Source of the DNA: Symbiodinium natans
Lineage: Eukaryota; Sar; Dinophyceae; Suessiales; Symbiodiniaceae
DNA length: 43,675 bases
Reading direction: 5' to 3'
NCBI GenBank assembly: GCA_905221605.1
Contig: CAJNDS010000634.1
Coordinates: 57,501 to 101,175, forward strand
The notes below the pieces were generated by a model that saw nothing but the letters and a program-made list of their open reading frames with translations, was not told where the DNA came from and did not search any database. The position numbers and the translations under genes were made by a program. Of this stretch, positions 8,013 to 16,492 are shown piece after piece (position 1 is the first letter of the stretch; the number at the start of each line of letters is the position of its first letter).

Positions 8013-8159
8013 CCAGGTGCCGTGCAAGCAGAGCTTCGAGCAGCTACAGTACGGTCTGAGCGCACTGTCGTCACAAGCCCATGCATGTGCGTGTGAGGCG
8101 ATGCTGCTTTTTTTGCCAGCTGGATCCGCCTCGTCTTCTGTTGCATCAACGGATGAGAC
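8013..8159 (-). CDS. Cys-rich exon (49 codons)
   Basis: GTGTAG|GTC to TGG|GCTAAG, exactly 49 codons in phase 0. An acidic start (VDATEDEADPAGKKSS) is followed by a cluster of Cys/His: CDDSALRPYCSCSKLCLHGT. That spacing could bind a metal ion. It is downstream of the primase exons on the minus strand, where primase-type proteins can carry a C-terminal zinc site, but no family can be named. Confidence 0.5.
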
Positions 8160-8281
8160 CTACACGCATCCGAAATGATGTAAGCAAAGGATGGATTTTG
8201 CTTGCATGTCAGCGAATGCTAGAGAGGCTGAAACATGTGAGGCTCCGTTGCTGCCCACATCTTCTAGAGCCGTGGATCCAC

Positions 8282-8687
8282 GGGCATGCATCCAGCTGGC
8301 ATTCCACCATCACTCTTGTAAAGTAAGGCCTTGAGATAGGCAACGCCTGGCGTTTCTTCCCCCACAGCTATTCCCACATCTGGAGCGCACAGCTAGCCAA
8401 ACCTCGTCTTATATCGGTCATAGCGTGGGACGATCGGAACGTCATCCCTGTCGGTGCAGCTCCTCAACACGTCGAGCAGCAAGCGCCGTGGATCCCGTGG
8501 TCCATCTACCAGAACCTTTCCTCTGCTTCGCATGTAGACGAGTTCCAGTGGTCTGCTTGGAAAGCGTTCTGCACTAGATCTCCTGTCATTCTTGAGGGCC
8601 CACTTGGGCATCCAGCCCATGCACTTCGCCCTGCACTGGACGCCGGCCGGGCCTCTCCAAATCGCCTGCTCCTCTGTGATGCTGATC
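8282..8687 (-). CDS. Exon(s) downstream of primase domain, with in-frame TAG
   Basis: Starts at GATCAGC (ISITEEQAIWRGP) directly after the family-1 element and runs in one frame to PVDPRL. It contains basic and aliphatic stretches such as RGKVLVDGPRDPRRLLLDVL. One TAG interrupts it at 8393-8395, immediately before LCAPDVGIAVGEE; the same TAG is an AG acceptor, so a short intron may end there. A GT donor (CCC|GTGGAT) ends the last piece. Plus-strand frames are also open across this GC-rich stretch, so strand is not certain. Confidence 0.45.
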
Positions 8688-8803
8688 CTTGGTAGCCCAG
8701 TAGCCATATTAGAATAAGAGCACCTTTTTTGGGGTTGGCTATTTTATAAAGGGAATGGCCATAACCCCAAAAAAAAGTGAAGGGTACCACTGGGGCCACC
8801 AAG
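8688..8803. mobile_element. Inverted-repeat element, family 1, behaving as an intron (introner-like)
   Basis: 116 bases between duplicated GATC (8684-8687 and 8804-8807). Ends are CTTGGTAGCCCAGT and ACTGGGGCCACCAAG, a near-perfect inverted repeat, with TTTTTTGGGG and CCCCAAAAAAAA inside. Removing the element and one GATC joins the two flanking minus-strand frames exactly (...LRGSW + ISITEEQ...). A GA...AG intron at plus 8807-8688 would do precisely this, using the target duplication as the GA donor and the element end CCAAG as acceptor. Confidence 0.7.
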
Positions 8804-8807
8804 GATC

Positions 8808-9019
8808 CAACTTCCCCGGAGCATCCTTGCGAGCTCTTTATTGGATGCCTCTGCCTCCAGCTCCTCCAGATTCTCCAGCTCGCCGGCAAGATGCTCGTCG
8901 AACACGGCCGTGAACTTTGCCGTTGACAGCTTGCAACATCTTACCTGGGCGACTGCCATGGCTGCCAAGCATGATTTCTTAGTCACGGGAAGCTTGTGCT
9001 TTCGGAAGCATGAAACATG
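8808..9019 (-). CDS. Exon upstream of the introner-like element
   Basis: Acceptor TAGGAG|CAT. Residues HVSCFRKHKLPVTKKSC, then an acidic helix FDEHLAGELENLEELEAEA and ELARMLRGSW. It ends in phase 2 (TG|G) and joins in frame to 8282-8687 across the element. A perfect-looking GTAAGA donor within it (about 8943) could shorten it. Confidence 0.45.
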
Positions 9020-9150
9020 CTCCTAGACAGCGATCCAACTACGTTTGGCGAGGGGTAATGGGTGGCAAACTCATCCTCATCTTCTCCAACGTCAAGGGTG
9101 AACTCGCGCTGATCACCTTAGCTGTGGATGACATGAAAGAGCACCTTTTG

Positions 9151-9240
9151 GGGGGGAGGCGGGGGGGGGGCGGGGGGCGTGGGCGGGGGGGGGGGTTGGG
9201 GTGTGGCCGGGGGGGGGGGGGGGGGGGGGGGGGTGGGGGG
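9151..9240. repeat. Poly-G tract
   Basis: About 90 bases that are more than 85% G with a few C/T/A, including runs of 11 to 21 G. Likely to form G-quadruplexes and to be error-prone in assembly. Gly- or Pro-rich frames through it are artefacts. Confidence 0.8.
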
Positions 9241-9367
9241 AAACTCCACCGCGTGTATGTTCATAAACCCTAGCTAAGCCCCAAAGGGACGGAGGAGGCA
9301 CCATGAGGCACTCTTCGATTTAACAGGCCTAGGGCCTAAGGGTTTCGGGTTTGATTGAGCTGGTAGA

Positions 9368-9480
9368 TCAACCGAATGAGACACGACAAAGACTGACAGC
9401 CGAATTAGGGTCACAATTGCCGAGATCTAAATCTATGGCAGTGACAGAAGTGCTAAGAGATGTGTCGTCTGTTTCTGCAC
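9368..9480 (-). CDS. Possible exon ending in a stop
   Basis: AAAG|GTGCAG then AETDDTSLSTSVTAIDLDLG and SAVSLCRVSFG, stop at 9368. Composition is protein-like, but the start phase is 2 and no homology is recognised. It may be a terminal exon or a chance frame. Confidence 0.35.
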
Positions 9481-9568
9481 CTTTCAAAACCAGCCGGCGG
9501 GCAGTTTAGGATTTAGGGGGTTTTCTTGTCTGAGAGGAGTGTCAGCAACAAGGTGCACAATCGGAACT

Positions 9569-9715
9569 CTAGCTGGTCACAGCAAGACAGCATCCAAGCG
9601 AGCCACGGTCATATTCGCGCTTTAGCCTGCGAAGATAGTACTTGCCATCTGTCGTGGGGCACACCTGCGTCTGCTGCGTCCTGACAACACAGGATCCGAA
9701 CATCAGCAGTGACAT
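9569..9715 (-). CDS. Possible exon
   Basis: Open from MSLLMFGSCVV through CPTTDGKYYLRRLKREYDRG to a stop at 9569, with a phase-0 GC donor (CTT|GCTGTG) just before it. It overlaps by a few bases the frame of the next feature, implying a short intron or a frameshift between them. Confidence 0.35.
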   Translation of the reverse strand: MSLLMFGSCVVRTQQTQVCPTTDGKYYLRRLKREYDRGSLGCCLAVTS

Positions 9716-10136
9716 GTTCCAGTCAACCAAACAGTTTGGTTAAACGCTGGCGAAACCCTGCATAGCTTGCAACTGACATGAAGGTTCGTAGAACGCAACC
9801 CAGGTTGGCCCTCAGAAACATGGCGTGTCCTTGCCGGGTCGGTCATGTCCAAGCGACATGACCCCATCTGAATCCACTGAGCAATGGATCTGCTTCTGGT
9901 ATCCTGCCACTTCACTGAAGCAATTCTATCCACCTCACCACCACGCCGGTCGTCGCTTTCAAAAGTGAATAAGAGTTCGCCAATTGCTTTGGAATAACGG
10001 TTCTCCTTCACACGCTTCTTCTGCGCCTTGTTTTTGGCCATCTCTCCGTTCTTTACCATCTCCTTCTCGTGATCGTATTCTGGGCTGCGCGGCCACACGA
10101 TGTCATGATTGCAGAAAGGCAAGACTATCCCTCGAC
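9703..10136 (-). CDS. Long exon following the primase catalytic exon
   Basis: Begins at GAAG|GTCGAG (RGIVLPFCNHDIVWPRSPEY), passes a basic stretch MAKNKAQKKRVKENRY and SKAIGELLFTFESDD, then reaches a GT donor option after RRGGE. If that is not used it stays open to 9703. In primase-helicase proteins the catalytic domain is followed by a helicase or C-terminal domain; no Walker motif is visible here. Confidence 0.4.
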
Positions 10137-10403
10137 CTTCAAGCCCCTCCCCCTTTCCCGGTTGAGCGAAGTTGAGGCCCTCTTGGGAGCTCTTTTTTTA
10201 ATGTTGTGGTGTGTTTTAGTATTTTAGGAATTTTACTTATTATGTCACCCTCCCCTTTGCCGTGCATGTGAGGCAACCTGTTGGAATGATCACGCTTTTT
10301 GAAAAGAGCACGGCAACCTCCACCACCCAAGCACATAACCGGGCGTCACACGAATCAGATGTGTTCGAGTAAACGTTTAAATCTGGACTGAGCATCTATA
10401 GAC

Positions 10404-10685
10404 CTGCGACACCTTGTCATTGTACGGGAGCCGAAGACCGTTGGTAGCGCTGATCGTCGTCTTGTCAAAGACAGCTTCCCACTCGTTCGTATCATGTAGC
10501 CGGATGAGTTCCTCTTTAAGCCCTCGAAGATACGAGCCCGGTTTCGCCGTCTCCTCCTGAAAAATCTCCAGAGTCACTTCGCGGAGATACCCAGCGACAT
10601 CTGAATCCACGACCAAGTCCGGCCACACCAAGTGAAACGATGACTTCATAAGCTCCTTGCCCTTGTTGTAGCCTGGCTTATCAAC
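10404..10685 (-). CDS. Primase (AEP/PrimPol-like) catalytic exon with motifs II and III
   Basis: CTTAAG|GTT to CAG|GTCTAT, exactly 94 codons in phase 0. Near residue 13 is MKSSFHLVWPDLVVD, matching the SxH motif II of archaeo-eukaryotic primases (K-S-x-H-hydrophobic). Toward the end is VFDKTTISATNGLRLPY, then NDK. This matches motif III of PrimPol, UL52 and large-DNA-virus primases (hD..hY..N..hR...K), with the third metal-ligand Asp. Such enzymes lay down primers at or restart DNA replication. With motif I at 13460-13546 all three catalytic blocks are present in order. It could be nuclear PrimPol, a captured viral gene or part of a mobile element. Confidence 0.62.
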
Positions 10686-10872
10686 CTTAAGCCCTAAGCC
10701 CTAAGACCCTAAGACCCTAAGCCGCAAAAACCCTAAAGCACCAACCCACAACTGCCCACAACCTCAAAGTGGCGAAAACCCTGATAATATTAGACCTGCC
10801 CATTGAGGAAGGGAATTCGGCTTTAGGGTTTAGGGTTTAGAGCCTAAGCCCTAAACCCAAAACCCCAAACAC

Positions 10873-10929
10873 CTTTCCTGGCCTGACGCAGAGTAGACAA
10901 GGCAGCGCAGCTCCTTGAGCTGCGGAAAC
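10873..10929 (-). CDS. Short exon between primase motifs
   Basis: TTTCAAG|GTT (or CCGCAG|CTC) to AAAG|GTGTTT. The favoured frame gives LKELRCLVYSASGQE. The 57-base length is phase 0, but then another frame applies, so the frame is unsettled. Confidence 0.4.
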
Positions 10930-11138
10930 CTTGAAAGGGGGGGTTTAGGGCTTAGGGTTTAGGGTTTGGGTTTGGAGGATTAAGAGGTTAGGGTTTGGAG
11001 GGGCTCTTCAGATCCCGGCTTTAGTTGTGGAACCTAAGGGTATTATTTAGGGTTTTCAGGGTTCCCTTTGTCTGTATAATGCGAGCGTATCTGGGATCTT
11101 TATGGGGTTATGACGTTTTCGGGGGGGGGGGGGGGGAT

Positions 11139-11516
11139 TTCTGCTTTTGGGGAGAGTAGGTTGATCATGCCTTGCGACCATACCTATGATGGCTTATGAT
11201 CAGGACTCTAAACCCTAAACCCTAACCCTAAACCCTAAACCCTAAATTGGGAAGGAGCCAAAGCAACTCCACATCTGTACACGAGATTCAGAACTGCAGC
11301 CGACTCGGTCTGTTTGTTTGTTGCTGCTGGTTGCGTTGGGCACTAAGATACGCTTACCGGAAATGGTGCCATCGTATGCTCTGCTATACTATAGCAAACA
11401 CACATAAGATCAAAAACACCCCCTGATGACATTACATGGGGATGTCATGGGAAGCTAGGGTACCCTAAACCCTAAACCCTAAAGCCCTAAACCCTAAACC
11501 CTAAACCCTAAACCTA
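11139..11516. other. Spacer without a recognisable exon
   Basis: Poly-G run (11120-11135) at its edge, CCCTAAA blocks at 11208-11245 and 11461-11515, and otherwise unique sequence in which I see no phase-consistent exon. Confidence 0.4.
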
Positions 11517-11617
11517 GTGTTTTCGGCTCAAACACATGCGCGAGCTCAAGGCCGCGGTTGCGGGAGAGGGCCCGGGGGGAGGGCAGGAGGGGGGAGGCGA
11601 GGCGGTGGGGTGCCCGC

Positions 11618-11660
11618 ATTCTCCAGGTTTAGGCTGAATGTCTGCCTCTTGGTGGACCTC
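11618..11660 (-). CDS. Possible short exon
   Basis: CAGAAG|GAG opens EVHQEADIQPKPGE; the donor is uncertain (GA or GC). Hydrophilic linker-like sequence inside the primase gene. Confidence 0.35.
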
Positions 11661-11842
11661 CTTCTGAATTTAGTAAATATGGTCAGTGCTCCATGGCTTG
11701 CTTCTCAGCATTAGGGTTTAGGGTTTAAGGTTTAGGGGGCCTTCCCTTGATTTTTAAGGCTTCTGGGAGCCAGGGATCGGTTCGGCCGGGGCTCCTTATG
11801 GGAGACAATTTCTGGTCGTTGTCGTTAGGGAGTGGGGTTGCT

Positions 11843-11928
11843 TCAGGATTGCGAGAGTTGTTCTTCTATGCGAGTTGAGGTTTCGTCCACAATCGCTCCT
11901 TTCGGGGAGTCGGGCATCGGCTGCTTCC
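11843..11928 (-). CDS. Possible exon
   Basis: TTTTTCCTAAG (a good pyrimidine tract) then KQPMPDSPKGAIVDETSTRI and EEQLSQS before a TGA. The donor is not clear. Linker-like, acidic and polar. Confidence 0.35.
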
Positions 11929-12126
11929 CTTAGGAAAAACTTGTTGAGGTTCATGAGCTACATCAAGTCTGCCAGTCAGCCTTCCTTAATGTGTTTGCGA
12001 GACAGCCTGGGAAGAAAGAACTGCCCTCAGCTTGGGTATTCACCTACGTGTCCCATTTAGGGTTTAGGGTTTAGGGTTTAGGATTTAGGGTTTAGGGTTT
12101 AGGGTTTAGGGTATCATCCAAGGAAC

Positions 12127-12222
12127 AGACAGTGGATGGCTTTCGCGCGCCAGCGCATTAACTCCCCTGGGTCGTTGTTGTTCTGCCTCAGAGGTTTTTC
12201 CCGATCCCGTGAACGGTGGGAA
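12127..12222 (-). CDS. Exon (32 codons) in primase gene
   Basis: TACAAG|TTC to TCT|GTTCCT, 96 bases in phase 0: FPPFTGSGKTSEAEQQRPRG and VNALARESHPLS. GSGKT resembles a P-loop end but lacks the full GxxxxGK[ST] spacing, so no nucleotide-binding claim is made. Confidence 0.45.
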
Positions 12223-12898
12223 CTTGTAGAAGAGTACTTAATCTCTTTGGGTCCACTGTCGCAGTATGACTAGAGTAAGCCCCCCCTCCCCCAGGGACTC
12301 CCCCACCGCCTAGCATTAAAGAGCACTATGTATATGCATACATATATTATAAGTATACTTCACCAAAACCCTAAACCCTAAACCCTAAACCCAAAACCCT
12401 AAACCCTAAACCCTTAATTCAACTCGCAATCATACAAATTCACATATTGCTAAATTCGAAATTTCAGCCACCGCCTAAGAGAAGAGGTATTATATGCAGC
12501 CACGGACCGCGGCCCAGAAGTCGCACTGATACTGAACAAAAACCCCAGAACCCTAAAGGTTTAGGGTTTAGGGTTTAGGGTTTAGGGTTTAGGGTTTAGG
12601 GTTTAGGGTTTAGGGTTTAGGGTTTAGGGTTTAGGGTCCTGAACCCATAACATCTTAACATGTACGCACATAAGAAAACACGTCAATACCACTATGTACA
12701 TAGCTATGTCTATGTACCTTCCGAATACTCCGAAAGCCCTTAAACCCCAAAACCATTAAGGACCCTGAAAATCGGGGTGAGAATAATGACTAATAGTATT
12801 ATTCCCTTAGGGCCCCCTTGTAATTCACGATAATAACCCCCCCCCCCCCAAAACCCTATTCAAGTCGTTCACGCCCCTATATTAAGTGATGCTGCCAC
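12223..12898. other. Intron with telomere-like arrays
   Basis: CCCTAAA block 12364-12412, TTTAGGG block 12557-12637, a short foldback-like stretch (12780-12835: AATAATGACTAATAGTATTATT) and a C-run. No exon recognised. Confidence 0.5.
12557..12637. repeat. Perfect (TTTAGGG) array
   Basis: Eleven uninterrupted units. Confidence 0.92.
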
Positions 12899-12997
12899 GG
12901 GTCCCCGGTTTGAACATGATGAGGTGGTCGGGCGGTGGTGGTCGCTCGGGATGATCGGGGTCTCTTTGCTCCGTCCAGTCGAGGCTGGCCTTCATGG
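12899..12997 (-). CDS. Exon following primase motif I
   Basis: GCGTCAG|CC or ATGAAG|GCC opens KASLDWTEQRDPDHPERPPP, then PDHLIMFKPG; a GT donor (GTGGCA) ends it. Convincing composition; the exact ends are uncertain. Confidence 0.45.
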
Positions 12998-13287
12998 CTG
13001 ACGCAAAGGAGGGGTGTAGGGTTTAGGGTTTAGGGCTTAGGGTTTAGGGTTTAGGGCTTAGGGTTTAGGGTCTAGGGTAGAAGCCCTACTCGGATTCAGC
13101 CTTGGGCCTTAGGGTTTAGGGTGCGGTTTAGGGTTTACGTTTGGGGCTTGGAGTTTGAAGACGTCTAGGAAGCCCAGGAGGGTGGGGAGAGGGGGCGAGG
13201 GCTGTGTGCGGTTTAGGGTTTAGGGTTTAGGTTTTAGGGTTTAGGGGGCGTATCGCGGATGTCATGTGGGGTGGGGATGATGGGTTG

Positions 13288-13339
13288 TTAGGGACGCTTG
13301 CGCTTTGGCGAACTGGGTTCCGCAACAGGGTTTTCACGA
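13288..13339 (-). CDS. Possible exon with basic C-terminus
   Basis: Entered at TTGCAAG. One frame reads RENPVAEPSSPKRKRP then stop, resembling a nuclear-localisation signal (PKRKRP). Another frame stays open longer (VVKTLLRNPVRQSASVPNN). The frame is undecided. Confidence 0.3.
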
Positions 13340-13459
13340 CTTGCAAACACTCAACCCTAAACCCTAAACCCTAAACCGCAAACTCTAAACTCTAAAGCCT
13401 GAACCCTGAACCCTGAACCCTGAACCCTAAACCCTACACCCTACACCCTAAACCGCAAC

Positions 13460-13546
13460 CTGGATGTCGAAATCCTCGATGAATGGAAACTTGGCTGTCT
13501 GGCGTTCGGAGATGTAGTGGAAGATGCCCCGCTCCTCGGTTGGCCC
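13460..13546 (-). CDS. Primase (AEP/PrimPol-like) exon with motif I
   Basis: GAAG|GGG to CAG|GTTGCG, 29 codons in phase 0. Residues GIFHYISERQTAKFPFIEDF run into DIQ. Large-DNA-virus and PrimPol-type primases show this arrangement (hYhSE.RT..F..F.D.D.) around catalytic motif I, whose acidic pair here is D-F-D in IEDFDI. The acidic residues bind the catalytic metals. Together with 10404-10685 it gives a full set of active-site motifs. Repeats flank it as they do the coiled-coil exons, so it belongs to the same genome and is not contamination. Confidence 0.6.
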
Positions 13547-13664
13547 CTTCAAACCCTCTGAAACACACAAACGGTTTAGGGTCTAGGGTAGGGTTTAGGG
13601 TTTGGGGTTTGGGGTTTAGGGTTTAGGGTTGAGAGGCAAAAAATGAAATGTCCCAAGGGCCTAC

Positions 13665-14013
13665 CCAGTCTCATAGAGCCATGCAATGTTCTCGAAAAGT
13701 TGCTTCTGCACGCTTGGACTGTCGGGGAAATGCCATTTGCCAGTCTGAGTGAATGTATCCTGGGTACCCATCAAGCTACAGTGTGTCATGGTGTTTCCAT
13801 TCGTCTCAAAGTGCCTGAAGAACTGATAGACCTCTGCATACTTCGTGTGATCTTCCGGAGTCATCTTTGCAAGCATCTTGCCGACGTCCCTTTCCACGCG
13901 AACCGGATATAACGATCTGATCGATTCCGGCGGCCGGTAGTCGTTGGCCAGTATCCCAGAGATTTGAGCATCAAAATCCCATCTGGACACCATTTGATCG
14001 ACGATTTGTCCAG
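13665..14013 (-). CDS. Exon upstream of primase motif I (115 codons)
   Basis: CACAG|CTGG then GQIVDQMVSRWDFDAQISGI, VERDVGKMLAKMTPEDHTKY, AEVYQFFRHFETNGNTMTH and FENIAWLYETG, up to a GT donor (GG|GTAGGC). Long, well-composed globular sequence, probably the N-terminal part of the primase-bearing protein. Phase to the next exon (2 against 0) does not agree, so one boundary is wrong. Confidence 0.5.
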
Positions 14014-14175
14014 CTGTGTCCTCACGAGCGGAAGATCAGCTCAGGAAAGGGGTCTATCATGCCATTGGGTACGCATCCCCAACAAGCTACACACGGCCTG
14101 CGTGCCATGTACCGTGAAAACCAGGCGGAAGGTCTTATTGCACACGCGAAGCCATATGGGGGTTACGAAAATAGA

Positions 14176-14262
14176 GGATCCCTAAAATAGACCCCCAAGT
14201 AATAGGATTCAAATTAAAATAAGGACCCCATTGGGGTACGCCGATTTTCGGAAACCCCCCAT
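14176..14262. mobile_element. Foldback element, family 2 (minus copy)
   Basis: TAGACCCCCAAGTAATAGGATTC ... AAGGACCCC...GATTTTCGGAAACCCCCC, matching the reverse complement of the 27597-27706 copy. It abuts the exon at 14264-14541 on its donor side. Confidence 0.55.
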
Positions 14263-14263
14263 A

Positions 14264-14541
14264 TTGAGCAGCCAGGAAGCTCTCAAGTGTTTGCAGTGAA
14301 GCCCTCCGTTCTTCTCTGTCTCCCAGCGTTCGGCATGTTTCGCATGCGTGCTCTTCAGGTTTGCCTCATCCATCGCACGCAAGCTCACCTCACGTTTCCG
14401 AAGAAGGTCGCAAACCCACTGCAGCTTTGGCAGGGAGAGGTGGAATAAAAGATGTGGGCTCTTGATATGAAACTTCTCGTCCAGCACGTTGCTGAGCTTC
14501 CTGTCCCATAGCATTCGATAGTCATCATCCAGGTTATGCTC
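14264..14541 (-). CDS. Exon (about 90 codons)
   Basis: CATGCAAG|GAG opens EHNLDDDYRMLWDRKLSNVL, then HLSLPKLQWVCDLLRKREVS and ANLKSTHAKHAERWETEKNG. The donor is uncertain because a family-2 element begins at the exon end. Probably the same protein as the primase domain. Not recognised. Confidence 0.5.
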
Positions 14542-15346
14542 CTTGCATGCTCTTAAGTCGGAAATCAGTACTCAGGAAATCACGAAGAAATGTCCAGTTG
14601 AGGTCATCCGCAACCGCAACACCTGACTCTTACTCTGCTTACAAGAAAAGTTCCCTGAGCCTCGAAGTAGCAGCCATGAAATGTGAGCCGCGACTAAAAA
14701 CTCATCCCCATGAGCCCGACACCCCTCCAAGCCGAGAAAGCCCAAACCTGTAAACCCGAAACCTCCAAAAAGCCAAACCCGGTGAACCCTAAACCCTAGA
14801 AACCCTAGAAACCCTACAAACACTACAAACCCTGCGAATCCCTCTAACCCTAGAAACCCCAGAAACCCTAGAACCCTACAAACCCTACGAACCCGACAAA
14901 CCCAACCAACCCTACAAACCCTACGAACCCTACAAGCCCTGCAAACTCTATAGAACTCTAACAACCCTACAATCCCTACAAACCCTAGAGAAACTAGAGA
15001 AACTCTAGAGAAACCCTAGAGAAACCCTAGAGAAACCCTAGAGAAACCCTAGAGAAACCCTAGAGAAACCCTAGAAACCCTAAACCCTGAGCCAGGTTCG
15101 TTGATCCGCCGCGTCCCCCGTGGCGCGATCTCGTGGCCCCAGGGAGTTTGGAGCTTCTTGCCGCCGCTTTCCCTTGCGATGGCGAGCTCCACATACTCCC
15201 ACTCCTTGGGGGTGTTTAGGGCTCAGAGGGTTTAGGGGGCAGCTCTATATGTATTATATATGTGTATACATCTATGAATGTGTGTACACATGTGCAGAAA
15301 TAGTTGTAGTTGTTATTCATATGTATGTATATGCATACATGCATAA
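14542..15346. other. Spacer rich in CCCTAGA-type repeats
   Basis: Degenerate AACCCTAC/AACCCTAGA text from about 14780, an 11-base array (14982-15080) and an AT-rich tract 15245-15345 with ATATGTATATG. Exon-like text at 15105-15200 is short and unplaced. Confidence 0.45.
14982..15080. repeat. 11-base array AAACCCTAGAG
   Basis: About eight to nine units of AAACCCTAGAG, a telomere-like heptamer enlarged by four bases. It shows that telomere-like text here spawns new higher-order minisatellites. Confidence 0.8.
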
Positions 15347-16492
15347 ACGAGTTCCACCACGGCGTTTTGGTTTTCTTATGATGATAGTCAGCCAATCGGT
15401 TTGGAGACGTTGTTCCCTGTCCTTTCTGTTGCAACGCCGGATGAAGTCCTCGAGGAGTTTGTGCCCCTCATCAAAGACCTGCTTGACGGCACTGTACTGC
15501 ACAACGAGCTCGTCCCAGTCCTCGCACTGCGGCTCGCGATTCGGCTCAGTGTCTGCAGCCTTGAAGATAATTCCGCTCAGGTTGACGTGCCCGTGTTCAG
15601 CCCCCCCCTCTGGACAGAAGATGCGGCCGTGGCAGTCTACATCAACCCTGCAACGTTCTGCCTCTGCGAACATGTGGCCGCGGGTGAAGAAAACCTCACG
15701 TCGCTCCGGCCAATGGCCGCGTGGAAGCCGGCCGAGGGCTCTGCGTGGGTGTGGCGTGTTGTTCTCTGCAGACCAACGCAATGCCCCTTCCAAACAGACG
15801 ATGCTACCCTGTCGAAAGGCAACCGCACCACTTGAATCGTCCTGCTCCCAAAAAATTCTGCTAGGTGCCTTCTTCTCTTTGTCCAAGGCGGCCGCAATCG
15901 GAATGCCTGAGTCAAGGATGAACCGCACTCCATCCAGGTAAATAAAGCCACGCTTCTTCTGCTGAACAATTCGCATGGTGCCCTTCTTGTCTAGGGCGTG
16001 TGTGTTGCCTCCTTCCACAGCAATTTGCCCATCGGGGCGGATAGTCACCGCAACCGCCTCCTCTGCCAAGAGCTCAAGGTCGATGTCAGCGCCCTCCTGT
16101 TGGTTTGGGCGCCTCTTGAGCAGTGGTGCCAGGCAGCGGATGGTCCGAAGAGGGCGGCAGCCTTCGGGCAAGAATGCGATTGTCTGCGCCTCGATGCCGA
16201 AGGTATTTGCATCAAAGGAACCCTGCAACAACACGATTCTGCCCACTTGATGGAAGCCTGGTGTCTCGCGTTCATCTTGGACAGTCGTGGAACCCTCACA
16301 ATGTCTGGGCCGCAAAGCTGGGCGGTCCTGAAAGTGTAGATCGCGGTGATACTGTCGCCCGACTTCGCGTTGGAGCTGCGGACGGAGATCAAGTTCCTGC
16401 AGTTCCTCTCGGCCACAGTACATGGCGAGCCCGGACAGGTGTAACACCATGGGCACCGCATTCCTTGGAACGGGGACAGACTTAAACTTCAC
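15347..16492 (-). CDS. Long exon with two phage-fibre-like beta domains
   Basis: Open for about 380 codons, by far the longest frame in the window. The repeated logic is RIVLLQGSF, then IAFLPEGCRPLRTIRCLAPL, VTIRPDGQIAVEGG and GFIYLDGVRFIL. A second set follows: SIVCLEGALRWS, ALGRLPRGHWPERREV, CRVDVDCHGRIF and GHVNLSGIIF. This order (LP.G.RP, then V.I..DG.I, then h.LdGi.F) is that of C-terminal beta domains of phage tail or head fibres. The tail VVQYSAVKQVFDEGHKLLED is helical. The start MKFKSVPVPR may be internal. Antisense and shifted frames are partly open because of GC content. Confidence 0.5.

Noticed and set aside
8355-8690. Plus-strand exon after the acceptor-like TTTCTTCCCCCACAG
   Set aside because: The plus frame is open and protein-like, but surrounding exons are minus-strand and the element-removal test restores a minus-strand frame in phase.
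9010-9304. Gly-rich and Pro-rich frames
   Set aside because: They are products of the poly-G tract and are sensitive to homopolymer length errors.
12127-12222. GSGKT as a Walker A motif
   Set aside because: The required spacing of the P-loop (GxxxxGK[ST]) is absent, and no Walker B motif was seen in neighbouring exons.
15120-16485. Several plus-strand frames of 90-270 codons opposite the fibre-like exon
   Set aside because: They lie antisense to a longer, better-patterned minus-strand frame and contain no recognisable motif.
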